Positions 8,780 through 17,238 of a DNA stretch of 64,000 bases are shown one piece after another. Made by a program: the position numbers and the translations under genes. Origin of the DNA: Pararhizobium sp. (GTDB taxonomy: Bacteria > Pseudomonadota > Alphaproteobacteria > Rhizobiales > Rhizobiaceae). Location of the stretch: NCBI GenBank assembly GCA_030655075.1, contig JAURWE010000058.1, positions 1 to 64,000 of the forward strand, read 5' to 3'. Below the pieces are notes generated by a model. The model made no database searches. It was not told the DNA's origin and saw only the letters and a program-made list of their open reading frames with translations. How positions within the stretch are numbered: the stretch's first letter is position 1; the number at the start of each line of letters is the position of its first letter.

Positions 8780-9166
8780 TCAGATCAGACCGAAAGCGTA
8801 GCCCAGCGGCAGCGCGGCGAGAGCGCCCTGCAGCAACAGATAGACCCAGTTCATCGGGCTATTGGCGCCATCGGACATCATCGACAGGAGCCGTCCGAAG
8901 AAAGCCAGCGCAAAGGCGCTTCCGAGCGCCAGGTAGACCATCGGCTGCGCCAGAAGAATGGCTGCCAACCCGACGCCCAGATGAAATCCGCCCATGGTCG
9001 AGCGCGCCTCGGAAAGCGCCCCCTGGCGGCCCTCGCGCTGGATAAGACCAAGCGCACGGAACGTCAGCCCCGGGGCCAGAAACATGAAAAGACCGAGAAG
9101 CCCCGTAACGCCTGCCGCGCAGAAGGCCAGAAACTCGCCCGTCTCCGCCGGAATATAGAACTCCAT
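8780..9166 (-). CDS. Small four-helix membrane protein (DUF4345-like)
   Basis: 128 residues with four hydrophobic segments (about residues 9-30, 49-70, 72-92 and 101-125), so probably an inner-membrane protein. The spacing and the loop with RALGL.REGRQGALSEARSTMGGFHLGVG resemble the DUF4345 family of unknown function. The start is ATG 9166 (MEFYIPAETGEF), preceded by AGGGG seven bases upstream. It lies between priA and atpH on the same strand, with 114 bp to priA. I do not know its role. Confidence 0.65.
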   Translation of the reverse strand: MEFYIPAETGEFLAFCAAGVTGLLGLFMFLAPGLTFRALGLIQREGRQGALSEARSTMGGFHLGVGLAAILLAQPMVYLALGSAFALAFFGRLLSMMSDGANSPMNWVYLLLQGALAALPLGYAFGLI

Positions 9167-9280
9167 GTCACGCCCCTTGGCCACCTTGCTGATTTGCCAC
9201 CATCGCACGGCGGATATCGTCAGCGAAAGCAAGGCCAGGGGTTATGAACAGCGTCTTTGCTGAGAGACGCACTCCTGACC

Positions 9281-11485
9281 TCAAAGAAAACTCTGCGGGT
9301 CGATGTCGAGCTGCACCTGTACGGAACCGCGCTCCTTCGGCCCATTGGCCAGCATCGCCTTGACAAAGGCCTGCATGTCGCTGTTGCGGCGCCCGTGCAC
9401 CAAAAGCCGGAAGCGGTGACGTCCCCGCACCAAGGCCATCGGTGCCTCCGCCGGACCGAGAATGGCAATGCCGGACACCGACGGTGCGCTCTGCCGCAGA
9501 CCCCTGGCGTGGCCCTCCGCCACGGCGCGCTGGTCGGCCGAGATGATGACCGAGGCCAGCCGCCCGAACGGCGGCAGCAGAGCCTTCTCCCGCTCGTTGA
9601 TCTCCCGTTCGTAGAAGGCCTCAGAATCCCCTGAGATGATTGCCTGCATCACCGGATGTTGCGGCTGGTAGGTCTGCAGTAGTCCGAGGCTCTTGAGGCC
9701 GGTTCGCCCCGCCCGTCCCGTCACCTGCGACAGCAGCTGAAAGGTGCGCTCGGCGGCGCGCGGATCGCCATTGGCAAGCCCAAGATCCGCATCGACGATG
9801 CCGACGAAGGTCAGCATCGGGAAGTTGTGCCCCTTGGCCACGAGCTGCGTGCCGATGACGATATCCGCCTCGCCCTTGGCGATCGCTTCAAGCTCAAGCC
9901 GCAGCCGCTTGACGCCCATCAGGTCCGACGACAGCACGATGGTTCGCGCATCAGGGAAATGCCGCTCGACCTCTTCCGCGATCCGCTCGACGCCGGGGCC
10001 GCAGGCAACGAGATGATCGAAGGTCCCGCATTCCGGACAGGATTCCGGCGTCTTTTCCGCATAGCCGCAATGATGGCACTGGATCTGGCCGCGAAACCTG
10101 TGTTCGACCAGCCAGCTCGAACAATCCGGGCACTGGAACCGGTGGCCGCAGACCCGGCAGAGCGTCAGCGGCGCGTAGCCGCGACGGTTGAGAAAAAGCA
10201 GCGATTGCTCGCCGCGCTCCAGCGCCTTCGCCACATTGCGCAGCAGCACCGGCGACAGGAACCCGCCCCGTTCGGGCGGATGGCGGCGCATGTCGATGAC
10301 GCCGAGCGTCGGCAGGGCAGCATCACCGAAACGCGTCGGCAAATGGATCGGCTTGTAGCGGCCGAAATCTCCGTTCACCCGGCTTTCAACTGACGGCGTC
10401 GCCGACACCAGAATGACAGGAAAATCGGCGATCCGGGCACGCACGACGGCCATGTCGCGCGCATTGTAGAACACCCGGTCCTCCTGTTTGTAGGCCGGGT
10501 CATGCTCCTCATCGACAATGATAAGTCCGAGCTTCTCGAAGGGCAGAAACAGGGCCGAGCGTGCGCCCGCGACCACGCGCACGTCACCGGTCGTCACCTG
10601 CCGCCAGACCCGTTCGCGGGTCCGGGGCGCCAGATCGGAATGCCACTCGGCCGGCTTCGACCCGAACCGGTCCTGAAACCGCTCCATGAAACTGGCCGTC
10701 AGCGCGATCTCCGGCAGGAGGATAAGAACCTGTTTGCCGGCTTTCAGGGTGGCCGCAATCGCCTCGAAATAGACTTCGGTCTTGCCGGAGCCGGTAATGC
10801 CGTCGATCAGCGACACGGAAAACCCGCCCGCCCCGATCGTCTCCATCAGGTCGACGGCAGCCTCGCGCTGCGGCCCTTCCAGACGGGACGCGGCAAAGTC
10901 CGGGTCTGGCAGAGCGACCACCGGCGGCGGCGCCATGAAGACCGTCTCGAACACGCCCTGCGCCGTCAGTCCGTCAATGACGCTTGAGGACGTTCCGGCC
11001 GCATGGGCAAGACCGGAGCGCGTCCAGGAAAACCCGTCATTCGCCGCTTCGATCACGCGGCTCCGGGCCGGCGTCATCCGCTCCGGCCGCGCATCGGTCA
11101 GCCGCAATCCCTCGATCATCGGCTCCGGGTCGAAGGCGGCCGGCGCCCGCAGCGCCATCTTCGCCACGAAGCCCGGCGGCGTGACCGTGTAGCTGGCCAC
11201 CCAGTCGAGAAACGTTCGCATATCCGGACGCAGCGGCGGGCAATCGAAAACCGTCTCGATGCTTCGCAGTTTCTTCGGATCGACGCCGCCTTCATCGTCC
11301 CCGTCCCAGACGACGCCCACGACAAAACGGGGCCCGAGCGGCACCTGCACGATCGAGCCCGGCTCCACGGCCATGCCATCCGGCACCGCATAGGAATAGG
11401 GGCGCGGCGCGGGCAAAGGCACAAGCACTGGGACAATGCGGCGGGCCGGCGCATTCCCGAACAAATCGGACGAATCTTTGGTCAT
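9281..11485 (-). CDS. priA: Primosomal protein N', replication restart helicase
   Basis: A 734-residue 3'-to-5' SF2 helicase that reloads the replisome at stalled forks. Seen in order: an N-terminal DNA-binding domain, Walker A GITGSGKT (229-236), the DEEH box (325-328), SATPS motif III (361-365), the zinc-binding insertion with eight cysteines (443, 446, 452, 455, 470, 473, 483 and 486), and the C-terminal helicase motifs GTQLVAKGHNFP and QVTGRAGR. All catalytic residues are intact. It is separated from the upstream fsa-type gene by a divergent 182-bp region, so it probably has its own promoter. Confidence 0.97.
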   Translation of the reverse strand: MTKDSSDLFGNAPARRIVPVLVPLPAPRPYSYAVPDGMAVEPGSIVQVPLGPRFVVGVVWDGDDEGGVDPKKLRSIETVFDCPPLRPDMRTFLDWVASYTVTPPGFVAKMALRAPAAFDPEPMIEGLRLTDARPERMTPARSRVIEAANDGFSWTRSGLAHAAGTSSSVIDGLTAQGVFETVFMAPPPVVALPDPDFAASRLEGPQREAAVDLMETIGAGGFSVSLIDGITGSGKTEVYFEAIAATLKAGKQVLILLPEIALTASFMERFQDRFGSKPAEWHSDLAPRTRERVWRQVTTGDVRVVAGARSALFLPFEKLGLIIVDEEHDPAYKQEDRVFYNARDMAVVRARIADFPVILVSATPSVESRVNGDFGRYKPIHLPTRFGDAALPTLGVIDMRRHPPERGGFLSPVLLRNVAKALERGEQSLLFLNRRGYAPLTLCRVCGHRFQCPDCSSWLVEHRFRGQIQCHHCGYAEKTPESCPECGTFDHLVACGPGVERIAEEVERHFPDARTIVLSSDLMGVKRLRLELEAIAKGEADIVIGTQLVAKGHNFPMLTFVGIVDADLGLANGDPRAAERTFQLLSQVTGRAGRTGLKSLGLLQTYQPQHPVMQAIISGDSEAFYEREINEREKALLPPFGRLASVIISADQRAVAEGHARGLRQSAPSVSGIAILGPAEAPMALVRGRHRFRLLVHGRRNSDMQAFVKAMLANGPKERGSVQVQLDIDPQSFL

Positions 11486-11667
11486 CAGGCGTGACCTTGC
11501 CTCCGCTTTCGTTTAAAGAAAACCCGAAACTGTGGTGTCACATCAGCTAAGTCTGTGTGGCCCCTGTCCCATCGCCGCAAGCGGGCGCCTGATTGGTCTT
11601 TTCACGGATCAGACATGCGAACGAAACAAGCATTTAATAGGCAAGCACGCCGTAAGGGAGAGTACCC

Positions 11668-12321
11668 ATGAAATTTTTTGTTGATACCGCCGACGTCAAG
11701 GAAATTCGTGAGCTGAACGATCTCGGTCTCGTCGATGGCGTGACGACCAATCCATCGCTGATCCTGAAATCCGGCCGCGACATCGTCGAAGTCACCAAGG
11801 AAATCTGCGGCATCGTCGATGGCCCGGTTTCCGCTGAAGTCGCCGGCACCGAATATGCCCAGATCATGAAGGAAGCGGCTGTCATCGCCAAGATCGCCGA
11901 CAACATTTGCATCAAGCTGCCGCTGACGCTCGATGGTCTCAAGGCCTGCAAGGCGCTGTCGTCGGACGGTCACCAGACCAACGTCACCCTGTGCTTCTCG
12001 GCCAATCAGGCCCTTCTCGCCGCCAAGGCCGGCGCCACCTTCGTGTCGCCCTTCGTCGGCCGCCTCGACGACATCGCCTTCGACGGCATGGACCTGATCC
12101 GCGAGATCCGCCAGATCTTCGACAATTACGGCTACGAGACCGAAATCCTCGCCGCCTCGATCCGCACGGTCAACCACGTCAAGGAAGCTGCCCTCATCGG
12201 CGCCGACGTCATCACCGCACCGCCGGCAACGCTGAAGGCACTGGTCAAGCATCCGCTGACCGACAAGGGCCTCGAAACCTTCCTCGCCGACTGGGCAAAG
12301 ACCGGCCAGAAGATCGCCTGA
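11668..12321 (+). CDS. Fructose-6-phosphate aldolase / class 3B transaldolase
   Basis: A 217-residue TalC/FSA-type protein, about two-thirds the length of classical transaldolase. Seen: N-terminal MKFFVDTADVKEI, VTTNPSLI (25-32) and the Schiff-base lysine in NICIKLPLT (K83), then FVSPFVGRLDD and AASIRT. The subfamily includes both fructose-6-phosphate aldolase and true transaldolase of the pentose phosphate pathway, and sequence alone does not separate them. A GGGAGAG ribosome site precedes the ATG. It is monocistronic: divergent from priA and followed by a strong terminator. Confidence 0.9.
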   Translation: MKFFVDTADVKEIRELNDLGLVDGVTTNPSLILKSGRDIVEVTKEICGIVDGPVSAEVAGTEYAQIMKEAAVIAKIADNICIKLPLTLDGLKACKALSSDGHQTNVTLCFSANQALLAAKAGATFVSPFVGRLDDIAFDGMDLIREIRQIFDNYGYETEILAASIRTVNHVKEAALIGADVITAPPATLKALVKHPLTDKGLETFLADWAKTGQKIA

Positions 12322-12350
12322 TCTTTTTCAGCTGAGCCACGATAGATCGA

Positions 12351-12380
12351 AGCCCCGTGATAGGCTCACGGGGCTTTTTT
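12351..12380 (+). terminator. Intrinsic terminator after the fsa/tal gene
   Basis: AGCCCCGTGA (12351-12360) pairs perfectly with TCACGGGGCT (12366-12375) around a five-base loop, followed by TTTTTT. It lies 30 bp after the aldolase stop. The T-run overlaps the very end of the convergent ATPase gene. Confidence 0.93.
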
Positions 12381-13509
12381 ATTCCTCGTCATCGACCATG
12401 CCGGTGAGGCGCAACCCCTCGATCCAGGTCGCGCCATCCTTGCGAATGACGCGCTTCGCCTTCACCCCGCAACGCTCCGCCACGGCCTGCGCCAGAACCG
12501 GCGAATGTGTGACGATCCAGATCTGGCTGTCGCGCGATGCAACGGCGATCATGCCGGCAAGTGCCGGCAGCATATCCGGATGCAGGCTGGTTTCCGGTTC
12601 GTTGAGCGCAATGAACCGTGGACGGCGATAGGACAGCAGCGCACCGGCCAGCGCCAGAAACCGCAACTGCCCGTCCGACAATTCGCGCGGCGAAAAGACC
12701 CGCTGCGGAAACTCGGGAACGATGAGTCCGAATTCGGCAAATTGCTCCGGCTCGGGAAGAGAAAGCCTCGCACCGCCGAACGCGTCGGCGACGGCCTGGT
12801 CGAGATCAACGGTGTCTTCGCGCGTATGTTTTAGGGTGGCAAAGACGGCAGCCAGGTTTGAACCGTCTTCGTCCAGCATCGTTGCCGTGATAGCAAGGCA
12901 GGGCGTTCGAAGCGGTGAGTCTCGATCGGTTCGGAAGCCATGATAGAACCGCCAGCCATCGACCGCCCGGCGGAACGTTCCGATTTCAGGATAATGTCCG
13001 GCATCTCCCAGGAGCGCGATGGCCGTTTCCGATGTCAGCGCCTGCTCCGCATAGTCCTCCATACGGCCTGCACCGTTTCGAACAAAGACACCGGGACCGC
13101 TCCGCTTCATGACGGTGACCGGCCGTCCGGAATCGACCTTCAGCTCCTCTTCCTTAACCTGCGGTTCGAAGGCGAAACCGGCAGCGGCGCAAGGCGGGCG
13201 CAGGCCCGCCTCCACCCGGTAGTGAAAGGTCAGCGCGCGGACCTCATCCTCCAGCTCGACGTCGAGCTTGATGTGTGCAGGGCCGCTTGGCGATCGTTTG
13301 CCGCTCCACAAAGCCGACGCCATGCCGCCTTCCAGCGCGATTTCGTAGGCAAGACGGCCGCGCACGGCGGCCTGCACCAGCTGCAGGGCGCGGTAGAGGT
13401 TGGATTTTCCAACGCCATTCTCGCCGATGAAAAGATTGACGCCCGCCATATCCATGCGAATGGATTTCAGCGACCGGTAATTGGCGGCGGACATGGAGCG
13501 AATCTGCAT
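12379..13509 (-). CDS. AAA family ATPase of the RecF/OLD type (AAA_21), orphan
   Basis: A 376-residue ABC-type ATPase head. Seen: Walker A GENGVGKS (29-36), a signature-like LSDGQLRFLALAGALL, a Walker B region FIALNEPETSLHP in which Asn replaces the usual Asp before the catalytic Glu, and the H-loop IVTHSPVLA. No TOPRIM, nuclease or second-subunit gene is beside it, so it is not a recognisable OLD/Gabija-type defence pair. Its N terminus (SMSAANYRSLKSIRMDM) is typical of RecF-like ATPases that act on DNA. Neighbours are metabolic. Function unknown; the domain assignment is firm. Confidence 0.85.
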   Translation of the reverse strand: MQIRSMSAANYRSLKSIRMDMAGVNLFIGENGVGKSNLYRALQLVQAAVRGRLAYEIALEGGMASALWSGKRSPSGPAHIKLDVELEDEVRALTFHYRVEAGLRPPCAAAGFAFEPQVKEEELKVDSGRPVTVMKRSGPGVFVRNGAGRMEDYAEQALTSETAIALLGDAGHYPEIGTFRRAVDGWRFYHGFRTDRDSPLRTPCLAITATMLDEDGSNLAAVFATLKHTREDTVDLDQAVADAFGGARLSLPEPEQFAEFGLIVPEFPQRVFSPRELSDGQLRFLALAGALLSYRRPRFIALNEPETSLHPDMLPALAGMIAVASRDSQIWIVTHSPVLAQAVAERCGVKAKRVIRKDGATWIEGLRLTGMVDDEE

Positions 13510-13529
13510 GACAAGATTCTATATCCAGC

Positions 13530-14432
13530 CTACGGCCTTGTGAATGCCGCATCAGCGTCCCGCGCCAGATCAACCACCGTATGGCGCTCCAGCGCCCGCG
13601 TCACCTCGGCGAGATCACCGTCGAGCGCATCGGGTTCGATCAGCTTGCCGATGGTGAAATCGAACGTATCACCCTTCTTGTTCAGGAGCTCGTGGAACAC
13701 GGTCATATCGCGAAGCTCGGTCGAGTGTTTCGCCAGCCAATAGAACAGGCCGGAATTGCGCGCCGTAATGTGCACAGGCAGAACCGGCACATTGTACTTG
13801 CGGGCAAAACCGACGGCAGAGGTCTTCCATGGACGCTCGTTCAGACGTCCATTCGCCCAATAGGCGATGCGGCCCGAGGGAAAGAGGATTGCGGCCTTCT
13901 CTTCCTCTATTGTCCGGTTGGTCACCTGCAGCGTCTCGCGCGCCTTCAGCTTGCTCTTGTGCTCCTCGCGCCACTCGACCGGAATGATCATCTCGACGAA
14001 ACGCGGATTGACCCGGATCGCATCGCGATTGGCAAAGAACATCATGTCGGGGCGCCGGTGGCGCAAAAGATCGAACACGGCAATGCCATCGGCGATGCCG
14101 GTGGGATGATTGCTGACCATGATGAAGCCGCCCGTGCGCGGGATACGATCTTCGTGGCGGACGCGGACATCGAGCTCCAGGATACTGCTCAAGTGCTCGA
14201 AGGCCTGGAACCCCGGCATGTTGGCGACGCCATCGGCAAATTCGATGGCCTTGCGATAGTTCAGCAACAGATACAGGAACGGCCGCATCACCGGCCAGAG
14301 CGGATGGCGGACAATCTTCTGACCGCGCTCGGCAATCAGCGTATCGACCACATGGCCCGGCTGGCCCTGCGACACCAGCGCGACGGCCTCTGCAAAGTGT
14401 CCGAACCCTGTGACCGAACCGCGCCGCGCCAT
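13530..14432 (-). CDS. PlsC-superfamily lysophospholipid acyltransferase
   Basis: A 300-residue acyltransferase that probably acylates a lysophospholipid or lyso-amino-acid lipid at the inner membrane. Block I is SNHPTGIADG (108-116), in which His109 and Asp115 are separated by five residues instead of the usual four, a form seen in the NHPxGxxDG subgroup. Block III is LFPSGRIAYW, with FPSG (184-187) where most PlsC enzymes have FPEG. A hydrophobic stretch near 45-58 may anchor it. A GGAAG site lies before ATG 14432. It is divergent from xerC. The substrate cannot be named; ornithine-lipid synthesis by an OlsA-like activity is one possibility. Confidence 0.8.
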   Translation of the reverse strand: MARRGSVTGFGHFAEAVALVSQGQPGHVVDTLIAERGQKIVRHPLWPVMRPFLYLLLNYRKAIEFADGVANMPGFQAFEHLSSILELDVRVRHEDRIPRTGGFIMVSNHPTGIADGIAVFDLLRHRRPDMMFFANRDAIRVNPRFVEMIIPVEWREEHKSKLKARETLQVTNRTIEEEKAAILFPSGRIAYWANGRLNERPWKTSAVGFARKYNVPVLPVHITARNSGLFYWLAKHSTELRDMTVFHELLNKKGDTFDFTIGKLIEPDALDGDLAEVTRALERHTVVDLARDADAAFTRP

Positions 14433-14570
14433 GACATCTTCCGCATTTGTCTTTCCAACCTATCGCAGGAGAATATGATCCGCCGATGACAGATTTCGAG
14501 GGGGCTTTAGCAAAAACCTAACGCCTGGCGCCGCACTGTCGTTACATCTCACCATTGACGGGGCAAACGC

Positions 14571-15506
14571 GTGAACGAACTGCTTGTGATCGCCGATCAG
14601 ACGCTGATGACCGAGCGCCAGCGCTGGCTCGCGAGCCTCGCCCAGGAGCGCCGTCTTTCGGACAGCACGGTCGATGCCTATGAGCGCGACACGCGGCAGT
14701 TTCTCACCTTTCTCGCAGGCCACATCGGTGGCCCGGCAAGGCTCAAGGATATCAGCGCACTGAGGCCCGGCGATCTTCGCGGCTTTCTCGCAACCCGCCG
14801 CCGCAATGGCGCCGGGGCCCGCACGCTCGGGCGCGGGCTCGCCGGCCTGCGCTCCTTCCTGCGGCATCTGGAAAAGCAGGGTCTCGCCAACGCCGCCGGT
14901 GCCGCAGCCGTGCGCTCGCCAAAACAACCGAAGTCCCTGCCCAAGCCCCTCAGCGACACACAGGCGCTGACTGTTGTTGACCAGCAGGCTCAACTTGCCG
15001 ACGAGCCCTGGATCGGCGCTCGCAATGCCGCCATCCTGACCCTGCTCTACGGCTGCGGGCTGCGCATCTCCGAGGCGCTGGATCTGACGCCCACGGATTT
15101 CACCGGCAGTCCGACCTCGCTGCGCATCACCGGCAAGGGCAACAAGATGCGCATCGTGCCGCTGATGACCGTGGCCATCGATGCCGTGCAGTCCTACATC
15201 AAGCTCTGCCCCTACCATCTGGCAGCCGACGAACCGCTGTTTCGCGGTGCCCGCGGCGCAAAAGTTCAGCCGGCCATCATCCAGCGCGAAATGCAGAAGA
15301 TGCGCGGCGCCTTCGGCCTGCCGGATACCGCAACGCCGCATGCGCTCCGCCACTCCTTTGCCACCCACCTTCTTGCCGGCGGCGGTGATCTTCGCACGAT
15401 CCAGGAGCTGCTCGGTCATGCCAGCTTGTCAACGACGCAGGTCTACACCGGCGTCGATTCGGCCCGGCTACTGGAGATCTACGACCGGGCCCATCCCAGG
15501 GCCTGA
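14571..15506 (+). CDS. xerC: Tyrosine recombinase XerC
   Basis: A 311-residue site-specific recombinase that resolves chromosome dimers at dif together with XerD. The catalytic residues are all present: Arg165 (CGLRISE), Lys189 (TGKGNK), His257 and Arg260 (PHALRHSFATH), His283 (LGHASL) and Tyr292 (TTQVYTG). The N-terminal core-binding SAM-like domain spans about residues 14-105. The start is probably GTG 14571; an in-frame ATG lies 12 codons later. No integron, phage or att-like repeats surround it, so it is the housekeeping recombinase and not a mobile integrase. Confidence 0.93.
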   Translation: MNELLVIADQTLMTERQRWLASLAQERRLSDSTVDAYERDTRQFLTFLAGHIGGPARLKDISALRPGDLRGFLATRRRNGAGARTLGRGLAGLRSFLRHLEKQGLANAAGAAAVRSPKQPKSLPKPLSDTQALTVVDQQAQLADEPWIGARNAAILTLLYGCGLRISEALDLTPTDFTGSPTSLRITGKGNKMRIVPLMTVAIDAVQSYIKLCPYHLAADEPLFRGARGAKVQPAIIQREMQKMRGAFGLPDTATPHALRHSFATHLLAGGGDLRTIQELLGHASLSTTQVYTGVDSARLLEIYDRAHPRA

Positions 15507-15586
15507 TCGCATTAACCAAACGCTTTAAGACTATATGAGCCTCTGAACGCTAGGCTCCGGTGAAACATTTCGAAGGTGCCGATAGC

Positions 15587-16675
15587 ATGACGCTGTTCCG
15601 TTCAAGACCCGCCCGCACACTGGCCGCTGTCGCCGGAGACACGGCGCTCTGGCTTGTGGCCGGCCTGCATGTGCTCTGCGCGCTCAGCCTTTTGGCGGTT
15701 CTCTTCATTGCCGGCCAAGCGCAGGCCGCCACTTCGGCAGACGACTGTGGCGGCACCGATGTCTTCATCGCCATGCAGAAGGATCATCCCGAGCAGCTTG
15801 CCGCCATCAAGAAAGCCGCTGCCGATACACCGAACGGCAAGGGCATTTTCTGGAAGATCGAAAAGGCTGGCATACCGCCGTCATGGCTGCTCGGCACCAT
15901 GCACGTGACCGACGAACGCGTCATCGCCATGCCGAAAGGGGCTGATGCCGCCTACAAGCAGGCAGATACGGTCGTGGTCGAATCGGACGAAATCGTCGAC
16001 GACCAGAAGGCGGCGGCAGCTCTGCTGTCGCATCCGGAACTGACGATGTTCACCGACGGCAAGTCGATTGGCGACTTCCTGAAACCGGAAGAGCGCGAAA
16101 AGCTGGATGTCGGCCTGAAGCAACGCGGCATTCCGCTGACGCTGGTGGCCAAAATGAAACCCTGGATGATCGCCAGTTTCGTCGCACTGCCCGCCTGCGA
16201 GATGAGCCGCAAGGCGGCGGGTGCATCCTTTCTCGACAAGAAACTGGCCGAAGATGCACTCAAGCAGGGCAAGACCCTGAAGGGCTTGGAATCGCTGGTC
16301 GAACAGCTGGGGGCCATGAACAGCCTGCCGACGGAATTTCATCTGCGTGCCCTGATCGAGACGCTGGCACTCGGCGATACGATCAAGGATGTCATGGAGA
16401 CGACAACGCTGCTCTACCTCTCCGGCGACACCGGCATGATCATGCCGATGATGAAGGCGGTGTCCGAGCAGACATCAAAATCCGACGATACAGGCTATGC
16501 CGATTTCGAGCAGGCGATCATTATCGGCCGCAACAAGACGATGGCGGAGAGATCAAAGCCCATTCTTGACAAGGGCAATGTCTTCATGGCCGTTGGCGCC
16601 TTGCACCTGCCGGGCAGTGAAGGCCTGATCGAACTGCTGCGCAAGGATGGTTTTACCCTAACTGCAGTCAATTGA
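15587..16675 (+). CDS. TraB/GumN family protein, secreted or membrane-anchored
   Basis: 362 residues from ATG 15587 (MTLFRSRPART), preceded by GAAGG ten bases upstream; an in-frame GTG at 15560 is less likely. A hydrophobic segment at about residues 20-43 ending ...AGQAQA suggests a signal peptide or anchor. The TraB/GumN (Tiki-like) domain follows, with WLLGTMHVTDERV near the start and FMAVGALHLPGSEGL near the end, the paired motifs expected to bind metal in this putative protease fold. The substrate is unknown. Its 3' end overlaps the convergent DUF2867 gene by 8 bp. Confidence 0.85.
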   Translation: MTLFRSRPARTLAAVAGDTALWLVAGLHVLCALSLLAVLFIAGQAQAATSADDCGGTDVFIAMQKDHPEQLAAIKKAAADTPNGKGIFWKIEKAGIPPSWLLGTMHVTDERVIAMPKGADAAYKQADTVVVESDEIVDDQKAAAALLSHPELTMFTDGKSIGDFLKPEEREKLDVGLKQRGIPLTLVAKMKPWMIASFVALPACEMSRKAAGASFLDKKLAEDALKQGKTLKGLESLVEQLGAMNSLPTEFHLRALIETLALGDTIKDVMETTTLLYLSGDTGMIMPMMKAVSEQTSKSDDTGYADFEQAIIIGRNKTMAERSKPILDKGNVFMAVGALHLPGSEGLIELLRKDGFTLTAVN

Positions 16676-17153
16676 CAGCCAAGCGGGACCTGTCGAGCTT
16701 TGCCAGAAACGCCGGCACGATCACGCGGTGGAACGGCGTCACAAGCGCCAGATAGATCCGGCCGAACAGGTTCTTGCGCTCAACCAGCGTCGTCAGGCCG
16801 ATCACCTGCCCGTTCGCCCGGTTGGGCCTGATATCGACGACAACCCGAAAATTGAGATGCCTGTCGTCAAAGCCCAGCACCGCTTCGCGATCGCTTTCAC
16901 TGATGACCGGAAACAGGCCGATGACGGGCACGCCCGCAGCGCGTGGTCCGGTTTTCAGCCCGAGAGGCCCGACGATCCGGTTCCTGACGGCAAGCAGCGC
17001 CGTCACCCAGCCCGGAGACTGAGCGAACGCCAGCCGCGCCGCTTCGATCGGTGTCAGCTGCCCGTTCGGCAGTTCGATTTCGAAGCGATCGGCCCAATCG
17101 GCCGATGGCAGGATGGTGTCGGGCAAGGGTGCATCGACGCGGATCGGTCTCAT
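16668..17153 (-). CDS. DUF2867 family protein
   Basis: 161 residues from ATG 17153 (MRPIRVDAPLPD), chosen because GGAG lies six bases upstream; a GTG at 17174 in the same frame would add seven residues. The pattern of a conserved N-terminal DAPLPDTILPSADWADRFEIEL, a middle FPVISESDREAVLGFDDRHLNFRV and the C-terminal GRIYLALVTPFHRVIVPAFL matches DUF2867, a family of unknown biochemical role. It follows lpdA by 85 bp on the same strand and may be the last gene of the TCA operon, though it could have its own promoter. Confidence 0.75.
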   Translation of the reverse strand: MRPIRVDAPLPDTILPSADWADRFEIELPNGQLTPIEAARLAFAQSPGWVTALLAVRNRIVGPLGLKTGPRAAGVPVIGLFPVISESDREAVLGFDDRHLNFRVVVDIRPNRANGQVIGLTTLVERKNLFGRIYLALVTPFHRVIVPAFLAKLDRSRLAVN

Positions 17154-17238
17154 CATCATCTCCGGATTGAACACGATGATGAGCCTGCAAACGCGGCAAT
17201 CAAAGGTGGCCGTTTGTCACAGCCACCCCGTCACATGA

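Noticed and set aside
14571..15506. The tyrosine recombinase as the integrase of a mobile element
   Set aside because: Sequence and length fit XerC, and no attachment repeats, tRNA gene, excisionase or cargo genes are nearby.
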